Program-made: the position numbers and the translations under genes
The notes under the pieces: generated by a model
What the model was told of the DNA's origin: nothing
Database searches by the model: none
What the model saw: the letters and a program-made list of their open reading frames with translations, nothing else
Shown here: piece by piece, positions 15,380-25,149 of the stretch
Layout of the letters: every line of letters begins with the position of its first letter
Position numbering within the stretch: position 1 is the first letter of the stretch
Origin: a bacterium
GTDB lineage: Bacteria; Electryoneota; Electryoneia; Electryoneales; Electryoneaceae
Reading direction: 5' to 3'
DNA length: 56,694 nt
NCBI GenBank assembly: GCA_028278125.1
Contig: JANQEY010000177.1
Coordinates: forward strand, 1-56,694

Positions 15380-16269
15380 AATCTATTTATCCTCATCCTT
15401 ATTCTTTCTATAATCATCGATAACGTTGGGCTGGATTCCTTTTTTTGAGTAAAATCGAAACCTTTGAACGCCATCCAGACAGATTCCGGGGTATATTCTC
15501 CGTTGCTATCTGCTTTTGATATTACAATATCAAGCATTTCTTTGAAGCGTATATCCTGATGTACCCACTTAAAACGTGATAAAACCTCGAGGACATGAAG
15601 GATATCATACCAGACAAATGGATATTTCAACTTTTGAAAGTCGGTACCCATAGCGAACAGGAAATATTTATCAGACTTTCTGTTTTCCCATTGACTCAGC
15701 AGCATTTCTGTCCCGGGTCCGCAAACACTTTCAGTATTGAATCTCTTGAAGTTTGATAATGCCCTGAGGGACAACAGGGTCGAATACGGGCAGGGATGTT
15801 CCCTCTTCCCCGGTCCTTTGAACTTTGGAATCGATGCCGCACACGGCCAACCGTTGTCACGAATTAACCCGGCAATATGTTCTGCTGCCTTAAGCAATCT
15901 TGGATCATCCTGTTCATATCCCAGGTCGCAGAGGGTTGATAGAATTAACGGTGCATCACACAACATCCAACAGAATGATTCTTTATCATCCCCTCCAAAT
16001 ACCTTTGGAATAGCCATCACCGTCTGGAAAGCGCCGGATTCAGCCTGATGTTCAAAAAGGTATCCGGTGATTTTTTCCATTCCCGGGTATTCCTTTTTTA
16101 TCCCGGTATCAGCAAGAAACGCGAGTTTATGGATAGGATGTTTTGCCGTTTTATGATTTTTAAGCGGTTCCCAGGGAAGGTTGGAGCAATCCTGGATCAA
16201 CTGCCGTATGAGTGGTTCTTGTGACATTGCAACGTTGTCACTGTTTGATATTTTGACGCTTTCCGTCAT
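15376..16269 (-). CDS. Alpha/alpha-toroid (prenyltransferase-like fold) hypothetical protein
   Basis: A 297-residue soluble protein made of helical hairpins with recurring G(A)F/NGWP and Leu-rich helices: HQAESGAFQTVMAIP, CDAPLILSTLCDLGY, LIRDNGWPCAAS, CPYSTLLSLRALS, YDILHVLEVLSRF. This is the pattern of prenyltransferase/squalene-cyclase-type toroids (QxxxGxW-like repeats). No catalytic DxDD or signal peptide is evident. The gene lies between malEF and malG: its ATG shares a base with the malEF stop (TAATG) and its stop overlaps the malG start (ATGA), so it is translated together with the transporter. Its role there is unknown. Confidence 0.6.
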   Translation of the reverse strand: MTESVKISNSDNVAMSQEPLIRQLIQDCSNLPWEPLKNHKTAKHPIHKLAFLADTGIKKEYPGMEKITGYLFEHQAESGAFQTVMAIPKVFGGDDKESFCWMLCDAPLILSTLCDLGYEQDDPRLLKAAEHIAGLIRDNGWPCAASIPKFKGPGKREHPCPYSTLLSLRALSNFKRFNTESVCGPGTEMLLSQWENRKSDKYFLFAMGTDFQKLKYPFVWYDILHVLEVLSRFKWVHQDIRFKEMLDIVISKADSNGEYTPESVWMAFKGFDFTQKKESSPTLSMIIERIRMRINRL

Positions 16270-18515
16270 TAGTATACGGCCTCAGTCGCTTTTGATCTCT
16301 TGATAAAGAATATCCCAAACGCCAACAGGATTGCGAAGATAACCATCGACATCGCCGCGGCGTAACTGTATCGATACAGGTTAAACGCGCTTTTATAGAC
16401 AAACGATACAAGAATATGAGTCTTATCTGATGGTTCCCCTGCATTAGAAACCAGCCAGATGATATTAAGGTTGTTAAATGTCCAAACCATGCCTAGCACC
16501 ATCGCCGGGGTCATAACAGGTTTTAACAATGGCAAAGTAATTGTCCTGAGCTTTGTCAGAGCGTTGGCACCGTCGATATCCGCTGCTTCGTACAGCTGGT
16601 ATGGAATCGACTGTAGTCCGCCAAGAGCGACAATCATCATGAACGGGAATCCCAACCAGACATTAGTCAGGATACATGCGATGAACATCTCGGTAGGAGA
16701 ACCCCACCAGTTTACAACAGGCATATGAAGGTACTTGGCGATTATCAGGTTTATAGCGCCATATTCCTGGTTAAACATTCCACGCCAGGTTAATGCAGTG
16801 ATATACTGCGGTACTGCCCAGGGTAAAATCAGGATTGTACGAATGATTCCCTTCGCGGGAAGAACCCGGTTTAAAAGTAGAGCCAGGAATACTCCCAGGA
16901 TCACGTGGAACGCGACATTGACAACTGTCCAGATGATTGTTTTTACCAGTACACTGTAAAAGCTACTCTCGGTAAAAACACGCGCATAGTTCTGCAATCC
17001 TATTACTTCCCAGGATGCAAAATTACGCAGTCCCATGTTCGAGACACTTAGCACAACATTATAGAGGAACGGGTAAACCACGGTTACCAGGATAACAATA
17101 AATGCCGGTAGTACCATCCAATAAATAAAAGATCTATGCCGTAAATCCTGGAACAACTGGATGAACGATTTACGAGCCAGGAAAACAAGGATACCGACAA
17201 GTACCCAGGCGACAACCCGCATTACAACCGTGTAAGAAGCAGGGGAAGTTATTTCATTCATTTCACGGATTTTTTTCAGCGATTCCCGTTGCATTTCGGA
17301 CGCTGCCTTATCCGCAGTCATATTTCCACCAAGGACGGCCTGGTAATAGGGACGCATTGAATCCCAGATCGCTCGCAGTTCGGGAGCTACAGGCATCGAC
17401 CGACCAGCTTCAATCTGGGCTCGACTTCCCGCCATTATCGGATCATCCATTACCATCGAATCCTGGATAACCGCCAGGCTGGTTGGCATTATCCTGGTAG
17501 CCTGCATCATCCGTAACTGGGCTTCATCACCCAGGAAGAATCTAAGAAGTTCAAGTGTTGGTTCTATTTTCTCTTCAGCGATATTTACATTTATCGAATA
17601 TCCACGAGGTGAAACCATTGGTGACGGCCATTGCCCTGTTTCACTGATCATGGGAATTCGAGCAACTCCTATATCTATGCCGGCATCGATATAACTACCC
17701 CATGACCAGTCTCCATTAATGATCATCGTAGCCAGTTCTTCAAGGAACAGGTTATGCGCCGTTTCATAATCCGCGTTTTGTGGTATAATCTTGTACTTGT
17801 CACGCAGATCAATTATAAATTGCAGCGCCTGACGGTTGGCTTCAGAATCAAGCGTAGGATTGTACTTGTCATCCATCACCCAGCCGCCAAAACCTCCCAA
17901 AAATGGTACGAAAAAATATGGTTCCGTGAAGTTCCAGACTAAACCAAACTGGTCTGTTTTGCCATCACCATTTATATCTACAGTGTTTTCAAGGCCGATC
18001 CTGATCAGATCTTCACTGGTGGTTGGGGGTTCACTGATGAATCTCTTATTATAGACCAGGGTTAGATGGTTTCCCAGCCTGTCTGCAATCTGGAAAAGAT
18101 GAGGATCTGTCTGCTCCCCCTCAATATTTTTCGGCGCAAACCAGACCGCTGCGTTTTTATCAAGGCGATTTATATCATCGTCAGTTAGAATATCTTCCAG
18201 TGGTTTGATGATTCCCATCGTGGCAAAAGGGCCAACCTGGTCGGAAGGACCATGGACAAGCTCAGGACCGGAACCGGCGAGAGCCGAATTCTGGTACCCG
18301 CTTCGTAATTCTTCGGTTTCCCGGTAAATAGTTATTACTTCTATATCCGGGTGGGTTTGTTCATATTCTTCAAGTAATTCATCGAGGACAACACGCTCAG
18401 CGTAATTGAGCTGATGCCACATTGTAATCCTCGTTCTCTCAGCGGTCTGCACGAGGGTGAGTGAACCCAATAAGAGGATCAATATTGTTGCTGAGATGAT
18501 TCTTCTGAGAAACAC
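16269..18515 (-). CDS. Fused maltodextrin-binding protein and MalF permease
   Basis: A single 748-residue frame, GTG start with GGGG 6 nt upstream. Signal peptide about 1-24. Residues about 27-415 are an extracellular solute-binding protein of the MalE class (ITMWHQLNYAERVVLDELLE at the start, GDWSWGSYIDAG and the GYSINVNIAE segment later). A membrane helix follows (about 425-447), then a six-helix permease with the EAA loop YEAADIDGANALTKLR (about 642-657) and LPLLKPVM. In most bacteria MalE and MalF are separate proteins; here the binding protein is tethered to the translocator. Upstream, 36 bp away, is the GH57 gene, so trimming and uptake are genetically linked. Confidence 0.9.
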   Translation of the reverse strand: MFLRRIISATILILLLGSLTLVQTAERTRITMWHQLNYAERVVLDELLEEYEQTHPDIEVITIYRETEELRSGYQNSALAGSGPELVHGPSDQVGPFATMGIIKPLEDILTDDDINRLDKNAAVWFAPKNIEGEQTDPHLFQIADRLGNHLTLVYNKRFISEPPTTSEDLIRIGLENTVDINGDGKTDQFGLVWNFTEPYFFVPFLGGFGGWVMDDKYNPTLDSEANRQALQFIIDLRDKYKIIPQNADYETAHNLFLEELATMIINGDWSWGSYIDAGIDIGVARIPMISETGQWPSPMVSPRGYSINVNIAEEKIEPTLELLRFFLGDEAQLRMMQATRIMPTSLAVIQDSMVMDDPIMAGSRAQIEAGRSMPVAPELRAIWDSMRPYYQAVLGGNMTADKAASEMQRESLKKIREMNEITSPASYTVVMRVVAWVLVGILVFLARKSFIQLFQDLRHRSFIYWMVLPAFIVILVTVVYPFLYNVVLSVSNMGLRNFASWEVIGLQNYARVFTESSFYSVLVKTIIWTVVNVAFHVILGVFLALLLNRVLPAKGIIRTILILPWAVPQYITALTWRGMFNQEYGAINLIIAKYLHMPVVNWWGSPTEMFIACILTNVWLGFPFMMIVALGGLQSIPYQLYEAADIDGANALTKLRTITLPLLKPVMTPAMVLGMVWTFNNLNIIWLVSNAGEPSDKTHILVSFVYKSAFNLYRYSYAAAMSMVIFAILLAFGIFFIKRSKATEAVY

Positions 18516-18551
18516 GTTTACCCCTTATTAAAAATTGTTTTAAATATACTG

Positions 18552-20831
18552 CTATTCCCCTTTAGACATCGCACCCTGACCATCTTTTCCTGAACTGATC
18601 TCGTCCATTAATGAAGGGATACTAAATTTATCCGCATCAACTGTGTATCCGGCATTTTCCAGCTCAATATAAACCTGTTTCAGGTGCTTGCGGTACAATT
18701 TATCCCATCTTTGATCACCTTCACCGGTGTTCTGATCATCACCATACCACCAGAACCAGTCTGAACCTTCAGCAGCCAGCATACTCTGCCAGGCAGACAT
18801 ATTTTTATCACTGGGTGATCCGGCTATAGTCTGTAAATCTTCCCTTACTGTTTCCAACCACTTCCATGCCCGGTTTTCTTCATCTTCGCCAACCCAGGTT
18901 GAATAATCAGCCCTGATCCATGATCCTGGCCAAAGTTTCGTGATTTCGGGAAGTGTTGCTACAGGGTGTGGCTCAATTTCTCGTTTGGGATTGCCGGTAA
19001 GATATTCCATCGGAGTCACTGTGATCAGTTTACCTTCATCCTGTACCTGTTCCAGCTTTTGATAGAATAACTCAAGGAATTTGATCGCGTCCGGATCCTG
19101 TTCATACCATTCCCAGGCATTTTCACCGTCAAGCAGAATCGTGACCAGGTTGGATTCACCCTCGTTCACTGGAGCTTTTGCCATTATCTGTCTTAGCAGG
19201 TCTTCAGCGGCTGTTTCCGGATCCCACCTCTGGTACCTGAATCCAATCAGGTCAGACAAATGTGTGTCCCTGAAAAACGCTACGATCTCTTCTCTTCCAT
19301 CACCCGGTAATATTCGATATGGAGAATCGGCAACCTGACCTTCTGGGGTCGACTTGCTCAGGACACCATCCCCGGTGGCTATCCATTTAACTCCCTCGCT
19401 GGAAAATATATCGAGGACACCTTGCGATACTGATCCTTCAGCAGGCCACATTCCATCAGGTTTCCCTCCAAACCATTCCTCATAAGCCTCAACAGCTTTC
19501 TGAACATGAATTTCAGCGTCACTGTGATATGAATATTGAATACTATCGGGAGCCTGATCGCTTTCCGATTTTCCTGAGTGAAGATTAGATATAAGAGGCA
19601 GAATTGGATGATAATAAGGTGTAGTTATCATTTCCACCTGGTTTTTACGCCTTGCAGGATCATATCGCATTGATTTATGGAGCGGAATTACAGCTTCCGC
19701 GATTTTGGCAAATTCCGCAACCAGCCTGTTGGCATCATCCTCGTTAAAATCCTGTTCTAACGTCCATACAGGTCCATCTGATTCATCTAAAAGGTCACTT
19801 AAATCAACAGATTTACCGGTAACCAGCTTAACTTTACCACGTAAGAACCGTGGATCGAAATTCGCCAGCCAGAAGAAACATTTCAGGTTCAGTTTGTCCT
19901 GAACTGTAAAATCTTCAGTTGGTTTTTCGGAAAGTGCAACATACTGGGGGAATCGGTTCATAACGACACGAGATATACTGAAACAACTCCACTGGTTCCT
20001 GAACAGGTAATCATCATCCTCCTGTGTGAAATCGCCTGTGTCGATGAACATCAGATCTACCCAGGGATCTGTTTTTCCCTTCCATTTACGAAGAAACTCG
20101 CCGGTTTTGATCCTGTTGCTGCTTTTATCATAAAATGGCATCAGGCGATTTACATAGTATTCCTCGAGCTGGTATAATAAGACGGGTGTAAGATTAACCG
20201 TTACATGAATATCCGGATAATCCAGCAGCATCGAAGTCATGTCATAGTAGTCTTTTGTGGTATGGGTACGGACCCAGGGAGCGATCAATTGATCTTTTGA
20301 TGCGTCAAGGTAGAACGGCTGGTGTTGATGCCAGATAATAGCAAGGTTGATAAAACCACGGTTATCAGATTTTTCAACCAGCCCGTTATTCCCCTTTTCA
20401 GGTCCACGCAATTCAACTTCACCAAGCGAATTCATGTAGATGACGGAATTCTTTTCACCATAATTATTGATCACAGTTGCCGGATTGTTTTTATCAGCTA
20501 TCCAGTTCCCGTCAACAACAAACTTGTATTCATGGAAACCAACGGCCAGGGGCATCTCAGCCTGCCAGACACCCTCATCCACTTCAGTCATTGGAATTCC
20601 AGACTGATTCCAGTCGTTAAAAGTTCCTGCTATAAATACCTGGTCTGCGGTACTTGAATAATGCGTAAATGCTACAATTCCTTCATGTGCCTGAGGTGGT
20701 TTTTTAGCAGGAGAACAGGAAATGGAAAAAATAATTATTCCAGGTAGCAGAAAATATAGTATCCAGCTGGTTATTCTATTCCATTGACTTCTGTAGCTAA
20801 TAAACAGTTTTACAGGATTATTTATGTCCAC
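18552..20831 (-). CDS. GH57 alpha-glucanase lipoprotein with N-terminal CBM48-like module
   Basis: A 759-residue protein, GTG start with GGAG upstream. A type II signal with lipobox FSISC (about 35-39) anchors it. Residues about 50-135 form a CBM48/AMPK-type glycogen-binding module (VFIAGTFNDWNQSG, EYKFVVDGNWIAD). The GH57 domain follows from about 165: WHQHQPFY motif, PWVRTHTTKDYYDM, the nucleophile motif MWPAEGSV (about 461-468) and DGENAWEWY (about 567). GH57 members are amylases, amylopullulanases or branching enzymes; the exact activity cannot be read off. It probably trims maltodextrins in the periplasm or at the outer membrane before uptake. Confidence 0.9.
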   Translation of the reverse strand: MDINNPVKLFISYRSQWNRITSWILYFLLPGIIIFSISCSPAKKPPQAHEGIVAFTHYSSTADQVFIAGTFNDWNQSGIPMTEVDEGVWQAEMPLAVGFHEYKFVVDGNWIADKNNPATVINNYGEKNSVIYMNSLGEVELRGPEKGNNGLVEKSDNRGFINLAIIWHQHQPFYLDASKDQLIAPWVRTHTTKDYYDMTSMLLDYPDIHVTVNLTPVLLYQLEEYYVNRLMPFYDKSSNRIKTGEFLRKWKGKTDPWVDLMFIDTGDFTQEDDDYLFRNQWSCFSISRVVMNRFPQYVALSEKPTEDFTVQDKLNLKCFFWLANFDPRFLRGKVKLVTGKSVDLSDLLDESDGPVWTLEQDFNEDDANRLVAEFAKIAEAVIPLHKSMRYDPARRKNQVEMITTPYYHPILPLISNLHSGKSESDQAPDSIQYSYHSDAEIHVQKAVEAYEEWFGGKPDGMWPAEGSVSQGVLDIFSSEGVKWIATGDGVLSKSTPEGQVADSPYRILPGDGREEIVAFFRDTHLSDLIGFRYQRWDPETAAEDLLRQIMAKAPVNEGESNLVTILLDGENAWEWYEQDPDAIKFLELFYQKLEQVQDEGKLITVTPMEYLTGNPKREIEPHPVATLPEITKLWPGSWIRADYSTWVGEDEENRAWKWLETVREDLQTIAGSPSDKNMSAWQSMLAAEGSDWFWWYGDDQNTGEGDQRWDKLYRKHLKQVYIELENAGYTVDADKFSIPSLMDEISSGKDGQGAMSKGE

Positions 20832-20833
20832 CT

Positions 20834-22126
20834 CTACTCCTCTACACTATTGATTCCAGCGCCAAAGAAAAATCCAAGTATATCGTCAATATGTCCCCGC
20901 CAGTTACCCCACGAGTGTCCATCGTTCCATTCCTGGTATAAAACCTCGTTACCATGAGAAATAAAAATATCGCGAAGACGACGGTTATTGTTCAAAAATG
21001 TGTTTCCTTCAAATGTACCAACATCAAGGTAATATTTATTCGTTGTTGCCTCTGCCTCTTCTATCTCATTTATCAATACTTCATCTTCTATCCAGAGCGC
21101 CGATGAATGCCCTCCAGCCATACCAAATATATCAGGATGCCTATGAGCAAGGAACACAGACGTGATACCCCCCAGTGACGCACCCATCACAGCTCGTCTT
21201 TCAGGATCGTTAATAGTTCTGTAATTGTCATCAATATGTGGTACCAGTTCTTCAATAAACATCTGGCGAAAATCATCGTTCAACCAGTATTCTGAATTCC
21301 TGTTCACCGGATCGACGAAAACTGCGATTACCGGTTCACATATCTGTTCGGAGATACAGAAATCAAGCACATTATCCATATCTGCCAAAGAGATATATTC
21401 ACCTCCATCGTGCACATAGATAGAAGGAAAATTATTATCGTTTCCATCGTAATCCGGTGGCATATAAACACGCACAGTCCTTGTGTTACCCAGGATTTCG
21501 CTGGTAAAGGTAAACTGATCAATAGTTCCGTGTTCTATCTCGGGATAGTAGAGTATTTCCGGTGGATCAACAAAATCGGGCATCACCAGCTCAGAATTGG
21601 GACCATAACCGCCAACTACCGTCCTGGGATTCCTGGGATCCAGCAGCCAGGTGCCGTCGCTGTGAAACTTATAATCAAGCCTGGCATCACGTGGGAATAT
21701 TTTCTGGCGATAGAATAGATCTGTGCCCTCGATGTTTGTCATTGGATCAGAATCGGGATTCCAGCCGTTGTGGTCCCCCGGAACCTTGACAACGTTGTCA
21801 TCAGTCGTGTAGAGATACACGGCGAGAGAATCATGCACAAGGGGAAATCCATAATCTTCAGATGCTACTATCTCTGCCAGGAATGAATCAACCAAAGCCT
21901 GCCGGTCTTCAACATCTGTTGAATCTATTTGATCAAGAAAATCACTGAATATTATTTCGTCCAGCTCATCACCAGCTGAATCCTCAGCCGGGTACGATTT
22001 CTTATCATCCTCAAGTATTTGAGAATCTGAATCCACTAAATTGCTGCAACCATTTGCCAGGTAAACACCCGGTACAGCAAGAACAAACACTAACAACAAA
22101 CGAATAAACATCCTGCTAAAAAACAT
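20834..22126 (-). CDS. Esterase-D-type alpha/beta hydrolase lipoprotein with CBM48-like domain
   Basis: The start chosen is ATG 22126 (AGAGG 5 nt upstream); a TTG nine codons earlier is less likely. The lipobox YLANGC suggests a lipoprotein. After a low-complexity acidic stretch, residues about 95-190 are a CBM48/E-set-like module (VKVPGDHNGWNPDSDPM, LDYKFHSDGTWLLDPRN). The C-terminal half is an enterochelin-esterase-type hydrolase: oxyanion segment YVHDGGEY, nucleophile GASLGG, and a GHSWGNW histidine motif near the end. In this locus it may remove acyl groups from glucan or act as a transferase; both are inference. Two bases separate it from the GH57 gene. Confidence 0.85.
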   Translation of the reverse strand: MFFSRMFIRLLLVFVLAVPGVYLANGCSNLVDSDSQILEDDKKSYPAEDSAGDELDEIIFSDFLDQIDSTDVEDRQALVDSFLAEIVASEDYGFPLVHDSLAVYLYTTDDNVVKVPGDHNGWNPDSDPMTNIEGTDLFYRQKIFPRDARLDYKFHSDGTWLLDPRNPRTVVGGYGPNSELVMPDFVDPPEILYYPEIEHGTIDQFTFTSEILGNTRTVRVYMPPDYDGNDNNFPSIYVHDGGEYISLADMDNVLDFCISEQICEPVIAVFVDPVNRNSEYWLNDDFRQMFIEELVPHIDDNYRTINDPERRAVMGASLGGITSVFLAHRHPDIFGMAGGHSSALWIEDEVLINEIEEAEATTNKYYLDVGTFEGNTFLNNNRRLRDIFISHGNEVLYQEWNDGHSWGNWRGHIDDILGFFFGAGINSVEE

Positions 22127-22157
22127 GTCATCCTCTAAAGCGACTATGAACAATTTT

Positions 22158-25103
22158 CTACTCTGGCCATATCAGCCAGTCATAAACATTAGATTTATTC
22201 TTATCGTTCCTGCTTCCTTCCCACATGCCACCTTCTTTTGAAACGGCTCGGAATTCACCTACCCCCGCCCCACCATGATCATCCTGCGCACCGGTAAGGA
22301 TAGTTATTTTCCATTTCGTTGGATCACCATGCAATATTGACCTTGGAACGGCAAAACTGATTTCACCGGTTGAAACATCACCCAGTGGATACCTTGCATC
22401 ATCAGGCAGATGACTGGCAAGGATATTTCCTTCACCGTCTTCTACTATATATCCGCCACCAACATGGATAAAACGGTCTGCGGCGTATTTTTTCTTCAAT
22501 TTCCAGCCGGAATTCCTCCCGGCATCTCTTCTTGTTTTTCCCTCCTCGCCAGTCCTGATCGCAAGTGTAGCGAATGTCAATTGAAAACCGTATTCAGAAT
22601 GCCAGCCGGGATCAACAAGTTTATTAAAGACAAGTTTGAAATAATAATTTTGATGATCTTCCTTCATTTGGAAACCAGTCAGGTCAAACATACCGGGTTC
22701 GAAGTAGGGAGCTGATGGATAACCATAATCACCGTCGCCAATATCGTCACCCAGGGGATCATCAATATCCAGGATACTGATTGTTGTGCCGGAAGCTGGA
22801 TGCACCTGTTTACTGGTTAACACCGGGTATGGAGGAGGTTTTAACGATCTAAGTTCAGGATTGAGGTAAGGCTCAAGATATTTTTCATCATCAGGCTCAA
22901 TAATCTTCTCAACATAAAAGACTACCGGTTTAGCTGAATCGTCAGCAGTGACAATTATTTCATCACCGCCTTCATAAACTATGTTGATTTTTTCACCGGA
23001 CACCCACGCATCCACAGAAAAATGATTCCAACCGGAGGGAATATGTGGTCTGACGGTATAGCCAATCTTCCGGTTATTCCTGATATCAGGTTCCAGGCCA
23101 ATGTAGTCCTGATAGATCGTACGAATGTATTCCGCCAGCGACCATGTCTGGGAAACTGTGCCGGAAACATACGGATCTCTGTTTCCCTCTCTCGGGATAG
23201 CATCAAGGTTCTCGGATAATGTACCCGCAGCACCCCATTCAAGAATCTGCCCAGTTTCATGATTGACAATCTTCCAACCCGATTTTGTGGCACTTTTAAA
23301 AGGTCCCGATAACCATGTCCAGACTATTCCCATGTGATAGGCTGCGTCTTTTGGATAATGATGTGTCTGATGATATGGATGAAAATCATCATCGAACTGT
23401 GACAGACTCGCCACACCCCAATCATAAACACAGTTATCTTTAACTGTTTCAATGATCGAATTATGCACCTGTTCATCAATAATCGGTTCGACAGGAATTG
23501 TCAGGGCATACAACTGGTTGGGACGTATTTTCCGGTCGGGGATTCCATCACTATCCAGATGATCAAATAATCCTACTCCATTAGGTCGTACATACATCTC
23601 AGGGATTATTTTTCTTAATCTATCAGCGGTTTTTTCCCATTTATTCTTAGTATCTTCAGGAAAGTCTTTATAGTCAAGATAATTCAGCATTTCCAAGGAT
23701 ACTTCAAGTTGATTCAACCAGAGTACCTGGATTTCTATTGCCCGATCACCTCGCGGTGACCAGGCACCGTCAGGTCCCTTGGCGTCCATCCAGGTATCGG
23801 CATCACCATGAACGTTTAATCCGTGATTATCTATCCGATGTTCTATTGTCCCCTCATTTGCCATCCATAGAGCACCTGAACCTGGTTCAAGAAACTCTCT
23901 CCATAAATCTGTATCACCGCTGTACAGACCATATTCATAGACCTCTTTCGCGAACCACCCCGTTCCATCAGCAGTGTTGTAGCTTATCTCCCCGCCTCTT
24001 ACCCTGTTGGGAATTTTTCCCCAGTCTGGCGATGCTGGATCTTTTTCCTGCCATTGCGCAAAACGTGTGAGAATCTGACGGGCTTCGATGAACTTTCCCT
24101 GGACAAGACAGGCACCGGGTAGAGAAATAAACGTATCCCGTCCCCAGCAATCATTAAACCAGGGAAGTCCAGCCCACAGCAAAGCGCTCTGGTCATCCTT
24201 AAAAAACAGTCCGGCAAGCTGTACTTTTGCCCAGTTGAATGCTTTGTTAAACCTCTCATCGGAACACCGGAAATATGACCTGTTAATCTCATCAAGCAGC
24301 CACTCTTTCCGGTTTCTTGCCGCCTCTCCCTTTCCGTTATAGATTTCCCCGATCTTTTCGGAAAGCGATTCTGGTGTGCTTGCATATGAAAAAGTTAACT
24401 CAAAACGATCTCCTTCAAATGACGCACCCCATATTTCTTTGCCTTTCAATCTTTTCAGGGATGGATCACGTTTACTATCGCCCAACTGCTGAATCTGTCT
24501 GACACCGAATTTCTCCAGGGAGCCAATACCACACCAGACTGAATCTTCAGGACTTACCGGAATTCTAAAGGGAAGAAAACGATACGGTTTGTGTCGTTTG
24601 TGTTCAGGCAGGTACGTCTCTGAAGGTAAAACCAGGAAAAAACACAATTCGCTGTTTTCCTGTCCACCTGATAACCTGATATCGAGGTCATCCCTGTCAA
24701 CACCCACCGGTTTGATCGTTAGAACTGTTTTCTTCTCCACTTGCCCTGGAATATTCCATTGGAACGATACCATATGAGGACGCACATCGACTTCAGCTTC
24801 AGAACGGTCCAGGGGGATTCCATCAATCATTACAATAAAATCATCCCACAGCTTGATTTCACCCCAATGAAATCCCATCCATCCTTCTTCAGCAATCTTC
24901 TGAGTGCTACCATATAAAAAAGTCGAACCGGAACCAGAGAAGACATAAGGTCTTCCCGATCCCGGTTGATATTTTATTGACATTGAATCAAGATACGCTA
25001 TGTCATATTCATTATTCTCCAGAATGTTTGTCTCAGATGCGGATATCATTGAAACTAGTCCAATAAAAAATAAAATAGACAGAACATAATAACTTATTCT
25101 CAT
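22158..25103 (-). CDS. Exported amylo-alpha-1,6-glucosidase (glycogen-debranching type) with DOMON-like C-terminus
   Basis: A 981-residue protein with a signal peptide (about 1-23). Residues about 40-270 form a beta-sandwich. A catalytic (alpha/alpha)6 barrel follows (about 285-720), with the debranching-enzyme hallmarks GLPWFNDCWGRDTFISLPG and NVHGDADTWMDAKG, RGDRAIEIQVLW, and GTVSQTWSLAEYIR. A C-terminal domain (about 765-980; DPLGDDIGDGDYGYPSAPYF, FDLTGF) matches the glucodextranase C-terminal / DOMON-like family often attached to secreted glucan hydrolases. It cleaves alpha-1,6 branches, complementing the GH13 and GH57 enzymes. Fifty-four bases upstream is the stop of... the next gene in the same direction, the large amylase. 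Confidence 0.88.
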   Translation of the reverse strand: MRISYYVLSILFFIGLVSMISASETNILENNEYDIAYLDSMSIKYQPGSGRPYVFSGSGSTFLYGSTQKIAEEGWMGFHWGEIKLWDDFIVMIDGIPLDRSEAEVDVRPHMVSFQWNIPGQVEKKTVLTIKPVGVDRDDLDIRLSGGQENSELCFFLVLPSETYLPEHKRHKPYRFLPFRIPVSPEDSVWCGIGSLEKFGVRQIQQLGDSKRDPSLKRLKGKEIWGASFEGDRFELTFSYASTPESLSEKIGEIYNGKGEAARNRKEWLLDEINRSYFRCSDERFNKAFNWAKVQLAGLFFKDDQSALLWAGLPWFNDCWGRDTFISLPGACLVQGKFIEARQILTRFAQWQEKDPASPDWGKIPNRVRGGEISYNTADGTGWFAKEVYEYGLYSGDTDLWREFLEPGSGALWMANEGTIEHRIDNHGLNVHGDADTWMDAKGPDGAWSPRGDRAIEIQVLWLNQLEVSLEMLNYLDYKDFPEDTKNKWEKTADRLRKIIPEMYVRPNGVGLFDHLDSDGIPDRKIRPNQLYALTIPVEPIIDEQVHNSIIETVKDNCVYDWGVASLSQFDDDFHPYHQTHHYPKDAAYHMGIVWTWLSGPFKSATKSGWKIVNHETGQILEWGAAGTLSENLDAIPREGNRDPYVSGTVSQTWSLAEYIRTIYQDYIGLEPDIRNNRKIGYTVRPHIPSGWNHFSVDAWVSGEKINIVYEGGDEIIVTADDSAKPVVFYVEKIIEPDDEKYLEPYLNPELRSLKPPPYPVLTSKQVHPASGTTISILDIDDPLGDDIGDGDYGYPSAPYFEPGMFDLTGFQMKEDHQNYYFKLVFNKLVDPGWHSEYGFQLTFATLAIRTGEEGKTRRDAGRNSGWKLKKKYAADRFIHVGGGYIVEDGEGNILASHLPDDARYPLGDVSTGEISFAVPRSILHGDPTKWKITILTGAQDDHGGAGVGEFRAVSKEGGMWEGSRNDKNKSNVYDWLIWPE

Positions 25104-25149
25104 AAGACTTATACCTTAATTGCTTGACTGACAAACTCTTCAGAAAATC

